DNA from: a virus
Virus record (IMG/VR): IMGVR_UViG_3300046834_000025
Coordinates: 1-64,000 of that record
Strand: one strand, 5' to 3'
Length of the DNA: 64,000 bases
The notes under the pieces were generated by a model. That model saw nothing but the letters and a program-made list of their open reading frames with translations. It was not told the DNA's origin and made no database searches. The translations under genes were made by a program, and so were the position numbers. Positions 30,458-38,117 of the stretch are shown piece after piece; positions within the stretch are counted from its first letter, which is position 1; every line of letters begins with the position of its first letter.

Positions 30458-31005
30458 TCAAGCCGTGTCGTCGAGGTCTCCACGATCTCGCCGATACGGT
30501 CAACGTCTACGTGCAGCCAAGTACCGGCAAGCCGCAATGCAAGCGGTGCATGGCTGACCGGCGCAAGAGGAACAGGCAGCGCAAGGCAGATCAGTATGCA
30601 GCAGTTACCAAAGCCTGGAGAGAACAGAACAAAGAGAGGAATGCTGCAGTACGACGCGCCAACAAGGAGGGTGTAGCTAAGTGGAACAAGACGTATCGCC
30701 AGAACAACCCGGAGAAGTTCCAAGGGTACCAACGAAAGAGACGTGCGCTGAAGGCTAGCCTGCCTTCGGAGCCGTACACCAGGCAGGACATCATCGATCG
30801 TGATGGAACGGACTGTGGTCTCTGTGGAGAGCCTGTCGATCTTGAGCTCAAGTACCCAGATCATCTGTCGCCGTCGATCGACCACGTCATCCCGATCACC
30901 AGGCAAGGACCAGATACCCTTGCGAACGTGCAACTCGCGCACCTGATTTGCAACATACGCAAGCACAACCACCTGGAGGAGAAGGACCTTGAACGAGCGT
31001 CCTGA
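30448..31005 (+). CDS. HNH endonuclease (paralogue of the terminase-adjacent one)
   Basis: 185 residues. Basic helical N-terminus with one zinc knuckle (CRRG...CKRC), then EPYTRQDIIDRDGTDCGLCG, SIDHVIPIT and ANVQLAHLICNIRKHN. The HNH half is closely similar to the protein at 4.66-5.41 kb; the N-terminal halves differ. TTG start overlapping the previous gene by 10 bp; the 3' end overlaps the deaminase by 17 bp. Confidence 0.82.
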   Translation: MELIKPCRRGLHDLADTVNVYVQPSTGKPQCKRCMADRRKRNRQRKADQYAAVTKAWREQNKERNAAVRRANKEGVAKWNKTYRQNNPEKFQGYQRKRRALKASLPSEPYTRQDIIDRDGTDCGLCGEPVDLELKYPDHLSPSIDHVIPITRQGPDTLANVQLAHLICNIRKHNHLEEKDLERAS

Positions 31006-31387
31006 TTGGCATAGCTATTTCTTGATCATCGCTCAAGCCGTCGCGACCCGTGGCGAGTGCGTCAGGAGCAAGGTAGGTGCCGTGATCGTTCGCGATCAGC
31101 GCATCCTCGCGACAGGCTACAATGGCGTGGCCGCAGGAGAGCCGTCGTGCCTGGATGGCATCTGTCCGCGTGCTCAGAACCGAGTACCACACGGTACTCC
31201 TTATACTGGCGCTGGTGCCTGCATCGCCAAGCACGCCGAGATGAACGCGATCGAGGACGCAGAGCGCAGAGAGATCGATATCGAAGGTGCCTGGATGTAC
31301 CTCACGAAGGAGCCCTGTGAGCAGTGTGTCGGCCAGCTTGACGCCTACAGGCTCTCCGTCATGTGGCCGGACGACCCTACATCCTAG
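30989..31387 (+). CDS. dCMP/deoxycytidylate deaminase
   Basis: 132 residues with the zinc deaminase signature HAE at 82-84 and PCEQC at 109-113. It converts dCMP to dUMP, feeding thymidylate synthesis. TTG start supported by GGAGGAGAAGGACC just upstream and by the typical N-terminus RPDWHSYF. Lies at the end of the rightward operon with MazG-like genes. Confidence 0.9.
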   Translation: MNERPDWHSYFLIIAQAVATRGECVRSKVGAVIVRDQRILATGYNGVAAGEPSCLDGICPRAQNRVPHGTPYTGAGACIAKHAEMNAIEDAERREIDIEGAWMYLTKEPCEQCVGQLDAYRLSVMWPDDPTS

Positions 31388-31394
31388 CTTGCTG

Positions 31395-31495
31395 GAGGTT
31401 GCCACCTCTGGACCTCGAGGCCCACTTGAGTACCCTCACCATAGGGTGCCCTCGTTCGGGCCACTCTGGCGTTTTGACAGGTCGCGTGGAAGGAA
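31395..31495 (+). repeat. 101-bp structured element, copy 2
   Basis: Same length as copy 1 with about 16 differences. The most striking is CGTTTTG here against CAAAACG in copy 1, an exact flip of a 7-bp segment between shared GGC and ACAGGTCGC flanks. TTGATCATG follows a short way downstream in both copies. Confidence 0.8.
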
Positions 31496-31634
31496 CTCCG
31501 GCAGGCCGTGCTCCCCCGTGCCCATGTTGATCATGGAAAGGGGCCAAATGGGTGATCTTCCGCCGAAAGACGCGAGGATGCTCGTGCTCTGGCCGATGAG
31601 GTAAGTGCAAGCACACACCGAGGAAGGGAGGTCG

Positions 31635-31651
31635 CCAGGTCACTGACCTGG
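31635..31651 (+). promoter_or_regulatory. Operator-like palindrome
   Basis: CCAGGTCA-C-TGACCTGG, 8-bp arms around one base, 15 bp upstream of the -35 box. Likely a regulator binding site. Confidence 0.55.
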
Positions 31652-31666
31652 TAAAACACCTGAAAG

Positions 31667-31695
31667 TTGCATTTGAGCGAGATTCATGCTATGAT
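31667..31695 (+). promoter_or_regulatory. Strong promoter for the DUF932 operon
   Basis: TTGCAT, 17 nt, TATGAT, followed by GAGAACTCGA as at the 20.15-kb promoter. Confidence 0.75.
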
Positions 31696-31756
31696 GAGAA
31701 CTCGAACAAGACGTGCCCGCCACCAGGGTCGGCACACCGAGGAAGGGAAGCCCACC

Positions 31757-32797
31757 GTGGCCCACGAAATCACCGACACCGACACCGTCATCTCCGTCCG
31801 TGACGCAGGCTGGCACGGCCTGGCCAAGGTGCTCGACGACTACGTCACGCCGGAAGAGGCTCGCAAGGCTGCCTTCGACTGGGAGCCGATCACCACGCCT
31901 CTCTACCGTGGCGTTCCGGTCATTGGTGACGACGGCTATGTCAGCCGGGGATACGAGCTCATCGAGGGCACTGTCGGCGTGGAGCGCAGCGACAACGGCG
32001 TCTTCTTCGGCGCTGTCAGCAAGGAACTCGGCGAGACGCTGGAGCACACCAACAACAAGACCCTGACCGAGGTGGCCGAAGCCGTCGAGGGCATCGCCGC
32101 TGGTGATGTCCGGGTCGAGACCGCTGGCAGCCTCAAGGGTGGCCGGAAGGTCTGGATGCTCCTCCGCCTCAACGAGCCGATTGCCATCAAGGGTGACCCG
32201 CACGGCGACACGATCCCCTACTTCGCGCTCCAGACCTCCCACGACGGCACCGGCTCGTTCCGTGGGCAGGCTCTGTTCACCCGCGTGATCTGCGACAACA
32301 CCGCTCAGATGGCCGACCTCGAGGCCGCGAAGCGCGGCACGGAGTTCACCTTCCGCCACACCTCCGGCATCAAGGACCGAATCGAAGAGGCGAAGGCTGC
32401 CGTCGCCATGTGGCGCAAGAGCGTGGAGGACTGGAACACGCTCATGGGCAACCTGATGGATCTCAAGATCACCGTGAAGCAGCAGGAACTCTTCGTCGAC
32501 CAGTGGCAGCCGCTGATGCTGCCGGAGGGTCTGGCCGTCAGCCAGCGCGTGCAGAACAACATCGAGACTGCTCGCGGTGAGTTCTGGGGCATCATGAACG
32601 GCGTCACCACGGAGGGCATCGACCTCACGGCCTACGGACTGGTGCAGGCCGCGATTGAACACCAGCAACATGTTCGGAGCGTCCGCGCTGACTCGGATCT
32701 CGCTCGTGCTGAAAGCCGCTTCAACCGTGCCTACCTGCAGCGCGATAGCCTGACCACCCTCGCCGTGAAGCTCGCTCGTGAGGTTGCGGCAGCCTGA
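31757..32797 (+). CDS. DUF932 protein (phage/plasmid-like)
   Basis: 346 residues matching the DUF932 / TIGR03299 pattern throughout: AGWHGLAKVLDD, YELIEGTVGVERSDNGVFFG, GGRKVWMLLRLNEP, ALFTRVICDNTAQMA. GTG start with AGGAAGGGAAG upstream, just after a strong promoter. Highly expressed early proteins in many actinophages; biochemical role unknown. The last four codons read AREVAAA and its stop overlaps the HNH ATG. Confidence 0.88.
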   Translation: MAHEITDTDTVISVRDAGWHGLAKVLDDYVTPEEARKAAFDWEPITTPLYRGVPVIGDDGYVSRGYELIEGTVGVERSDNGVFFGAVSKELGETLEHTNNKTLTEVAEAVEGIAAGDVRVETAGSLKGGRKVWMLLRLNEPIAIKGDPHGDTIPYFALQTSHDGTGSFRGQALFTRVICDNTAQMADLEAAKRGTEFTFRHTSGIKDRIEEAKAAVAMWRKSVEDWNTLMGNLMDLKITVKQQELFVDQWQPLMLPEGLAVSQRVQNNIETARGEFWGIMNGVTTEGIDLTAYGLVQAAIEHQQHVRSVRADSDLARAESRFNRAYLQRDSLTTLAVKLAREVAAA

Positions 32798-33306
32798 TGA
32801 ACTCCGGCGTGCCGACCCTGGCCAACCTGCTCAGCAAGTTCGAGCAGGTCGGCTCGGGGTGCTGGGAGTGGGTCAACCCGACTCACAAGCAGGGCTACGG
32901 TACGATCAGGTGGGACGGGCGAACGGTCTTCGCTCACCGGCTGATGGTGGCTGCAGTCTACGGCGTAACGCTCGAACAGATCCGAGAAGATGTAGTCCGG
33001 CACTCATGTGACAACACGTCGTGTGTCAACCCGCTTCATCTGCTCGTAGGAACACAACAGCAGAACTGTTTCGATCGGCTAATCCGTGGCCGACGCGTCG
33101 AACGACTAAACAACACAAGGCGTCTCTCCGTCGACATCGTTACGGAGATGCGACGTCGAGCACGGCAAGGCGAACGAGGTGTTGCTTTGGCACACGAGTT
33201 CGGAATTTCGAAGAGCAGCACCTATCAAGCAATCCGAGGCTACACATGGTCATGGATTGAAGAACCACCCGTCACAACACTGAGAGGAAACCGACATGAA
33301 CAGTAA
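32797..33306 (+). CDS. HNH endonuclease with C-terminal HTH
   Basis: 169 residues. HNH_3-type His-Me finger: GCWEWVNPTHKQGYGTIRWD, AHRLMVAAVYG, VRHSCDNTS-CVNPLHLLVGT. C-terminal HTH: RRARQGERGVALAHEFGISK followed by SSTYQAIRGYTW. TGATG overlap with DUF932. It opens M-N-S (ATG AAC TCC) and the gene it overlaps downstream also opens M-N-S (ATG AAC AGT), a possible recoded-end insertion. Confidence 0.83.
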   Translation: MNSGVPTLANLLSKFEQVGSGCWEWVNPTHKQGYGTIRWDGRTVFAHRLMVAAVYGVTLEQIREDVVRHSCDNTSCVNPLHLLVGTQQQNCFDRLIRGRRVERLNNTRRLSVDIVTEMRRRARQGERGVALAHEFGISKSSTYQAIRGYTWSWIEEPPVTTLRGNRHEQ

Positions 33307-33640
33307 GAACACCGGCGCAGTCAAGATGGTCACGGACCTGTTGAAGCACGAGTGGGCATCAAGGGAGGTTGGTAAAAGCGTTCTCATCAATCCCGTCATC
33401 TTCGCAGCAAAGAACAATCTCTCAGCAGAGGTAGTCACGGGTGCCTTGCAGGATATCGCTCGCCCCGGTGCACCTCACACCTGGATCACCCGTGTTGCAA
33501 AGGGTGTCTATGAGATCGTAAGCGAGCCCATGAGTGCGCGTGAAGCGAGCGGTAATACCTCGCATCACTCGCGTATCAGTGCGCTCGAAGCTGAAGTCGC
33601 AGATCTCCGTGACATCCTTAAGCGTGCTGGACTCATCTGA
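33296..33640 (+). CDS. Winged-helix-like protein with coiled coil
   Basis: 114 residues. The N-terminal ~75 residues resemble a small winged-helix (FAAKNNLSAEVVTGALQDIA, then ITRVAKGVYEIV), ending with a coiled coil (ISALEAEVADLRDILKRAGL). Ribosome cassette GAGAGGAAACCG upstream. Possible DNA-binding regulator (inference). Confidence 0.65.
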   Translation: MNSKNTGAVKMVTDLLKHEWASREVGKSVLINPVIFAAKNNLSAEVVTGALQDIARPGAPHTWITRVAKGVYEIVSEPMSAREASGNTSHHSRISALEAEVADLRDILKRAGLI

Positions 33641-33702
33641 TCCTGCCGACCAGGATGGTGCCGGTCTTCGGAGAGACCGGCGCTGTCTGGGCCGACTGGC
33701 TC
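33638..33702 (+). repeat. Intergenic double-hairpin repeat, copy 1
   Basis: Starts with the stop codon of the upstream gene. Two hairpins: ATCCTG-N5-CAGGAT and GCCGGTCT-N6-AGACCGGC, then GCTGTCTGGGCCGACTGG. The second stem is one pair longer than in the other copies and both sides of the extra pair changed together. Confidence 0.85.
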
Positions 33703-33728
33703 ACCACCGCCAAGAAGGGAAACCGACC

Positions 33729-34250
33729 ATGAGCAACGCCGACCGGACTCGCGAAGCGAAGCCAGCCTGCCCGTTCGACGGCGCGACCGTCCGTGACAGC
33801 AACGGACAGTGCCACTGCAGGAACGTCCTGTACCGTGAGTGGCAGAAGGACCTCTCCATCAAGGACGACATGACCCTGATCTTCAACAAGGCTCTCCTGG
33901 ACGGCGACTCGATCGAGACCGCTCTCGCTGCCGTGCGCGCCGAATTCCCTCACCTGGTTCGCACCCGGAAGATCAACGCGACGCCCACGCCCGCTGCCCC
34001 GCCTGCCGTGGTCGAGACGCCTGCCGTGGTCGAGGACGAGAAGAAGCCGACGACCGCCGAGATCATCAAGGACGAGGTGGCCGTGGAGAAGGCGGAGAAG
34101 CCTCGCTACGTCCTCGCGTTCGTGCCGTCCGGCCAGACCACGGAGTACGCTCGCAAGGACGCCGCCATCAAGGCTGGTGTGCGCTCTGGTGGCGAGTGGA
34201 CCGTCAGCTACAAGGGCAAGAAGGTCGCTCAGTCCGATGAACTGCTCTGA
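33729..34250 (+). CDS. Hypothetical protein with Pro/Ala/Val linker
   Basis: 173 residues: N-terminal Cys motif (CPFDGATVRDSNGQCHCRN), helical middle (LIFNKALLDGDSIETALAAV), a low-complexity linker (TPTPAAPPAVVETPAVVEDE) and a small C-terminal beta domain. GGGAAACCGACC before the ATG. No family recognised. Confidence 0.68.
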   Translation: MSNADRTREAKPACPFDGATVRDSNGQCHCRNVLYREWQKDLSIKDDMTLIFNKALLDGDSIETALAAVRAEFPHLVRTRKINATPTPAAPPAVVETPAVVEDEKKPTTAEIIKDEVAVEKAEKPRYVLAFVPSGQTTEYARKDAAIKAGVRSGGEWTVSYKGKKVAQSDELL

Positions 34251-34307
34251 TCCTGCCGACCAGGATGGTGCCGGTCTCCGACCGGCGCTGTCTGGGCCGA
34301 CTGGCTC
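34248..34307 (+). repeat. Intergenic double-hairpin repeat, copy 2
   Basis: 60 bp starting at the stop codon; hairpins ATCCTG-N5-CAGGAT and GCCGGTC-N3-GACCGGC. Identical to copy 3. Confidence 0.88.
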
Positions 34308-34335
34308 GATTCGAACCGAGAGAAGGAAACTTACT

Positions 34336-34647
34336 ATGAGCACCATCACCACCACCGTTCTCCCCGCCAAGCAGTCCCGTGGCACCGTTGCGATCCTCAA
34401 CACCGTGCGCTGGATCGGCACCGGCTTCCACCTCCTGATCGCCGCGATCCTCCTGCTCATGTCCCTGGTCGCGATGTTCACGGCTGACAACGGCTTCCTG
34501 GTCTTCCTCGGTGGCCTCCTCGGTGTCGGCATGACCCTCGTGTTCGGCGCGCTGTTCTACGCGACCGTGGGTTGGTTCGTCGACACGCTGAGCCAGCTCA
34601 ACCAGATCGCTGCCAACACTGCTCCCACCAGCATCACCGCTCTCTGA
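34336..34647 (+). CDS. Two-helix membrane protein
   Basis: 103 residues with membrane segments FHLLIAAILLLMSLVAMFTA and LVFLGGLLGVGMTLVFGALF. Short polar ends. Lies between two copies of the hairpin repeat and upstream of the secreted protein and sortase, so it may belong to a surface-acting set (inference). Confidence 0.72.
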   Translation: MSTITTTVLPAKQSRGTVAILNTVRWIGTGFHLLIAAILLLMSLVAMFTADNGFLVFLGGLLGVGMTLVFGALFYATVGWFVDTLSQLNQIAANTAPTSITAL

Positions 34648-34704
34648 TCCTGCCGACCAGGATGGTGCCGGTCTCCGACCGGCGCTGTCTGGGCCGACTG
34701 GCTC
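34645..34704 (+). repeat. Intergenic double-hairpin repeat, copy 3
   Basis: Exact 60-bp copy of copy 2, again starting at a stop codon. Confidence 0.88.
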
Positions 34705-34738
34705 GTGATTGCACCACTCACCTCACGGAAGAGAGACC

Positions 34739-36061
34739 ATGACTAGGTTCAGAATCGCAACGATCGCCATCCTGGCGGTGGTGATCGCTTGCTTCGCATG
34801 GAACTTGACTGCTCCTGCGCAGGCAACCAGCACGGACTGCGTGCCGCAGGCTGCCTACGACGAGACCGTCGTGGACAAGGCTGCCTGGGACGAGACCGTC
34901 ACCGACAAGGCTGCCTGGGACGAGACCGTCATCGACACGGCTGCCATCGATCGGTGGTACTCCTGGACGGGTGGTCCCTCCGACTCGCACCCTGCTCCGC
35001 CTGCAGGCTCGTGGCAGGTGGACAACGGTAGCCACGACGGCTTCGACCAGAGCCCTGGTTTGCTGCAGCGGGACAAGGGCAACAGTGGCAACAGCGACTG
35101 GTTCTACCACCTGGTCGTTGCGGAGGTGTCTCACGTCGTCCACCACGCCGCTGAGACTCACGTCGTCCACCACGCCGCTGAGACTCACGTCGTCCACCAC
35201 GATGCTGTGACGTGCCCGCCTCCGGCGACCACCACGATCACCACACCTCCGGGTGACGACGAGGAGACGACCACGCCTCCGGTCACCACCACGCCGACCG
35301 GCCACAAGTACTACGTCTGCAAGTACGTTGGCACGCCTGGTGAGGACGAGCGTCCTCAGCCGAGTGACCAGAACCCGATCTTCGTCGACGAGCACTCCAT
35401 CGCCTCGTTCCCGAACATCGTCATCGGCGCGTTCTTCGCTGACGCACAGGGTCGCTCGAAGGTGATCGCTGGTCCGTACGACAAGAAGCTCGATGTCGAG
35501 CCTGGCATCGAGGCATGTGGCGGAACGACAACCACCACGACCACACCGCCGACCACCACCACGCCGAACGGCTTCCCGGTTCCGGCTCTGTTCAACGCTG
35601 CGCCGACTCCGGCAACGTGTGTCTCTGCCGGAGTGTTCAACGATGGCGCTCTCGGTGGTGTCCTGATCGACACCTCTCCCTCGGGTCTGACCAAGGTGTA
35701 CTCCTTCGCGGACGACGCCTTCCGGCTCGTGGTCAGCCGCGAGACTGCCGGAGAGGTGGGCCTGTGGCTGGTGCCGTTCGAAGAGGGCCTTACGTTCTCG
35801 GGTCTGTCCGATGCCTGGACCGACAACGGTGACGGAACATTCTCTCGCACCATCATTCTCCCCGCTCAGTTGAGCGGTGAGGACTGCCCGACGACCACGA
35901 CCACGCCGCCGACGACGACCACCACGGTCCCGCCGACGACGACCACGACCGTGCCGCCGACGACGGTGACCACGACCGTGCCACCGACGGAGAAGCCGAA
36001 GCCTGCTCCCAAGCCGGTCACGCCCAAGCCGTCTCGTTCCGTTCTGTCGCACACCCTCTGA
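34739..36061 (+). CDS. Secreted Thr/Pro-rich surface protein with short repeats
   Basis: 440 residues. N-terminal signal or anchor helix (ATIAILAVVIACFAWNLTA-PAQA). Then three ~11-residue repeats around DETVVDKAAW and three ~9-residue repeats HVVHHAAET (tandem at DNA level). Thr/Pro stalks (TTTTTTTPPTTTT and a long C-terminal run) separate two globular parts. The second (PALFNAAPTPATCVSAGVF ... EDC) shares its PTPATC-type opening and closing Cys with the secreted protein at 43.5 kb. C-terminus is Lys/Pro-rich without an LPxTG-type signal. 25 bp upstream of the sortase gene. Confidence 0.8.
   Translation: MTRFRIATIAILAVVIACFAWNLTAPAQATSTDCVPQAAYDETVVDKAAWDETVTDKAAWDETVIDTAAIDRWYSWTGGPSDSHPAPPAGSWQVDNGSHDGFDQSPGLLQRDKGNSGNSDWFYHLVVAEVSHVVHHAAETHVVHHAAETHVVHHDAVTCPPPATTTITTPPGDDEETTTPPVTTTPTGHKYYVCKYVGTPGEDERPQPSDQNPIFVDEHSIASFPNIVIGAFFADAQGRSKVIAGPYDKKLDVEPGIEACGGTTTTTTTPPTTTTPNGFPVPALFNAAPTPATCVSAGVFNDGALGGVLIDTSPSGLTKVYSFADDAFRLVVSRETAGEVGLWLVPFEEGLTFSGLSDAWTDNGDGTFSRTIILPAQLSGEDCPTTTTTPPTTTTTVPPTTTTTVPPTTVTTTVPPTEKPKPAPKPVTPKPSRSVLSHTL
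34857..34947 (+). repeat. Tandem ~33-bp coding repeat
   Basis: Three imperfect copies around GACGAGACCGTC encoding the DETV repeat of the secreted protein. Confidence 0.7.
35128..35208 (+). repeat. Tandem 27-bp coding repeat
   Basis: Three copies of CACGTCGTCCACCACGCCG-type units encoding HVVHHAAET; nearly exact at DNA level. Confidence 0.72.
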
Positions 36062-36086
36062 TCCACTAGCCCGAAGGGAGAGCACG

Positions 36087-36719
36087 ATGAAGACAACTGC
36101 AGCAGCGATCACCGTGCTCTCCCTTCTGGCCGGAGGAGCTACCCTCTTCAGTCTTGACCAGCAGGCACCGCCTGCGCGGCGCACTCTGCCCGTTTCTGCA
36201 CCGCTCTCGGTACCAGCACCCGTCACCATCACCGTGCCGACCACGGCACACACGACCACGACCAGGGCCGTCTCTGTGCCGAAGGTGAAGGTTGGGCAGC
36301 GCATGGCTGTCCTCGACCTCCCTCATGCCGGAAAGATCACGATCAAACAGGGCACCAACAACCTGGACCGCGAGACCTCGATCCTCAACACTGGCGCAGC
36401 AGTTCACTACGTGGACAGCGCGAAGTGGTTCGGAGACGGCGTGTTCGCGATGTCCGGCCACCGAACGACCTACGGTGCCGTCTTCAACAAGCTAGACAAG
36501 ATGAAGAAGGGAGACATCGCCACTGTCACGACCAAGGACGGCGTCTTCAAGTACCGCTACCTGGACACCCGAATCGTGACGCCGGACAAGATGTGGGTGC
36601 TCGATCCCACCGAGAAGAAGGAGTACCGACACCTCAAGGATGGTGGTCTCGTGATGACTGCCTGCCACCCGAAGCACTCAGCCCGTCAGAGGATCGTTGT
36701 CCTCTGGAAGGAGATCTGA
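36087..36719 (+). CDS. Sortase (class E-like transpeptidase)
   Basis: 210 residues. N-terminal membrane anchor (TAAAITVLSLLAGGATLF), Thr/Pro linker, then a sortase fold: catalytic His in AMSGHRTTYGAVF (about 126), Cys in VMTACHPKHS (about 195), Arg in SARQRIVV (about 203). The order and spacing match class E-type sortases, which anchor proteins to actinobacterial cell walls. It follows a Thr/Pro-rich secreted protein. No matching LAxTG/LPxTG substrate was found in the window, so its target may be a host protein or lie outside. Confidence 0.87.
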   Translation: MKTTAAAITVLSLLAGGATLFSLDQQAPPARRTLPVSAPLSVPAPVTITVPTTAHTTTTRAVSVPKVKVGQRMAVLDLPHAGKITIKQGTNNLDRETSILNTGAAVHYVDSAKWFGDGVFAMSGHRTTYGAVFNKLDKMKKGDIATVTTKDGVFKYRYLDTRIVTPDKMWVLDPTEKKEYRHLKDGGLVMTACHPKHSARQRIVVLWKEI

Positions 36720-36862
36720 TGCACGTCAACGGCCAGGAGGCGACCCGCTGCGAGCGGTGCAGTCACCCGCAGGGTGCCTGGGCCACCTACATCCCCACGG
36801 ACGAGTGGGAAGCACACGTTCAGTGGCACAAGGAAACTGACGCAAAGGAGAAAGAAGCATGA
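36719..36862 (+). CDS. 47-residue zinc-finger-like protein
   Basis: CERCSHPQGAWATYIPTDEW followed by EAHVQWH gives a C-x2-C...H-x4-H spacing. TGATG overlap with the sortase. Function unknown. Confidence 0.62.
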   Translation: MHVNGQEATRCERCSHPQGAWATYIPTDEWEAHVQWHKETDAKEKEA

Positions 36863-37089
36863 GCGCGCCAGGAGTGCTCCGCACCAAGAAGAAGCGGTGC
36901 GTCTGGTGCGCCAATGAGAAGGCTCGCACGTCGAAGACGGCCTGGCCGATTGTCGACACGACCGGCGTGGTCATCAGGTGGATCACGCTTTGGGCCTGCC
37001 AGCCGTGCCTGTGGGTCAACATGGAGAAGCGAGAGTGGCTGACTGCGCGTGAGCTACGAATCGCCGAAAGAATGAGGGTACCAGCATGA
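36859..37089 (+). CDS. Small CxxC protein, 76 residues
   Basis: CVWCANEKARTSKTAWPIVD and ACQPCLWVNMEKREW give two CxxC pairs, likely a zinc ribbon. ATGA overlaps both ends. Confidence 0.65.
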   Translation: MSAPGVLRTKKKRCVWCANEKARTSKTAWPIVDTTGVVIRWITLWACQPCLWVNMEKREWLTARELRIAERMRVPA

Positions 37090-37400
37090 GTGACAACGTG
37101 ATTCGGATGGACCGGCTCTCGATCCCGCCGACTCCTGAGCTCGACAAGCGCAACAAGATCCTGCACAGTAACGCTCACCCGCAGGATACGCTCACGGACT
37201 TCTGGGACTGGATGGAGGGACAGGGCTGGCACGTGTGTGAACTGGTCGTGCGCAACCCCGAGGTCTCCGACACGCGAGAGTTCGTGCCGGTCAGGGAACG
37301 CGTCGAGAGCATGTTCGAGCGGTTCTTCGGCCTGGACGGCGCGAAGATGGAGCAGGAGAAGCGCGCGATCCTGGCGCACTTGAGGGAGCAGCAGGGATGA
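37086..37400 (+). CDS. Hypothetical protein, 104 residues
   Basis: Helical acidic protein with TLTDFWDWMEGQGWHVCELV and RERVESMFERFFGLDGAKME. This type of small protein is frequent in actinophages; role unknown. Coupled on both sides. Confidence 0.7.
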   Translation: MSDNVIRMDRLSIPPTPELDKRNKILHSNAHPQDTLTDFWDWMEGQGWHVCELVVRNPEVSDTREFVPVRERVESMFERFFGLDGAKMEQEKRAILAHLREQQG

Positions 37401-37489
37401 GCCCACAGTGGAGACGGCGCATCATCGCTGTCGACCTCGTGATCATCGTGTTCGGCCTGTCCTACATCGCGTACAGGCTGTTCTCGTGA
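37397..37489 (+). CDS. 30-residue membrane micropeptide
   Basis: Basic start (MSPQWRRRIIAVDL) and one membrane helix (VIIVFGLSYIAYRLF). ATGA and GTGA overlaps on either side. Confidence 0.57.
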   Translation: MSPQWRRRIIAVDLVIIVFGLSYIAYRLFS

Positions 37490-37671
37490 AGCCGGTCAGG
37501 GCTGAGGCTGCAGTTCTCCACTGTCCCAACTGTGGTGCCAAGCCGAACCGTCCATGCACCAAGGCCGCTGAGCGCGGTCGGCGTCCGATTCCCTGGTTGC
37601 ACCTAGGCAGAGAGCTTGCCGCTGACCGGCTGTTGGAGCCTGATGACCTCTGGAAGGAGCCAGAGCGGTGA
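37486..37671 (+). CDS. Zinc-ribbon protein, 61 residues
   Basis: CPNCGAKPNRPCTKAAERGR then WLHLGRELAADRLL; the CPxCGAxPxxPC...H layout is a common phage zinc-finger protein also seen at 48.05 kb. GTG start overlapping the previous stop. Confidence 0.68.
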   Translation: MKPVRAEAAVLHCPNCGAKPNRPCTKAAERGRRPIPWLHLGRELAADRLLEPDDLWKEPER

Positions 37672-38117
37672 TCCCTGGTCTGGGTGAGCCAGAATGCGAG
37701 CTCACGTACAAGGAGATTGACGCGCGGTTCGTCAGCATCCCTGAGCTCGCTCAGCTAACCGGCTTCTCTGCCAGGCAGATTGACTACCTCATCCGGTCGG
37801 ATCGGCTCTACCCAACGCACTACACGTGGAGCAATCTGCACCTCAAGGCACCCGTGTGGGTTTGGTTGCCAGGCACCGAGATCAGCAGCGGGTACCGCCG
37901 CATCTGGGAGCGAGGCAGCGACCGGCTGAGGTACGTGCTCCTGCTTTCCGCCTGGGTGAAGATGGGCATGAGCACTGCGTCAGCCGTTGCTCTGGCCAAG
38001 CACCATGTCTTTGGAACGGAACTGCCAGTATTCCTTCTCCCGCTGGCGGATGTGGAACTGAGAGAGGAAACCGATGAACGACGCAATGAAGCGAGTCAAG
38101 AAGGCTCTCAAGGGTGA
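37668..38117 (+). CDS. MerR-like HTH regulator
   Basis: 149 residues. FVSIPELAQLTGFSARQIDY-LIRSDRLYPTH is a winged-helix MerR-type DNA-binding region, followed by helices (YVLLLSAWVKMGMSTASAVA) that resemble a dimerisation part. Probably a transcription regulator or an excisionase-type protein. GTG start; the 3' end overlaps the next gene by 44 bp. Confidence 0.65.
   Translation: MIPGLGEPECELTYKEIDARFVSIPELAQLTGFSARQIDYLIRSDRLYPTHYTWSNLHLKAPVWVWLPGTEISSGYRRIWERGSDRLRYVLLLSAWVKMGMSTASAVALAKHHVFGTELPVFLLPLADVELREETDERRNEASQEGSQG

Larger units (their letters stand above)
31388..31756. other. Noncoding region with repeat element, palindrome and promoter
   Basis: Holds copy 2 of the 101-bp element, an operator-like palindrome, and the promoter for the DUF932 operon. 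A 23-codon frame at 31533 has no convincing ribosome site and no counterpart beside copy 1. Confidence 0.65.

Noticed and set aside
30430-31020. Recoded-end duplication around the 30.45-kb HNH gene
   Set aside because: M-R-I-D-W before and R-P-D-W after the HNH gene are suggestive, but the frame relation to the upstream gene is wrong for a simple empty site and the match is too short.
31533-31604. 23-codon ORF beside element copy 2
   Set aside because: No good ribosome site and no equivalent beside copy 1.
34300-34325. tRNA T-loop-like GATTCGAACC
   Set aside because: Only a small hairpin; no acceptor, D or anticodon arms around it. No tRNA was found in the window.
34718-36304. 528-codon minus-strand frame across the secreted protein and sortase start
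   Set aside because: Arg/Gly low-complexity translation produced by the Thr/Pro codons of the opposite strand; no ribosome site.
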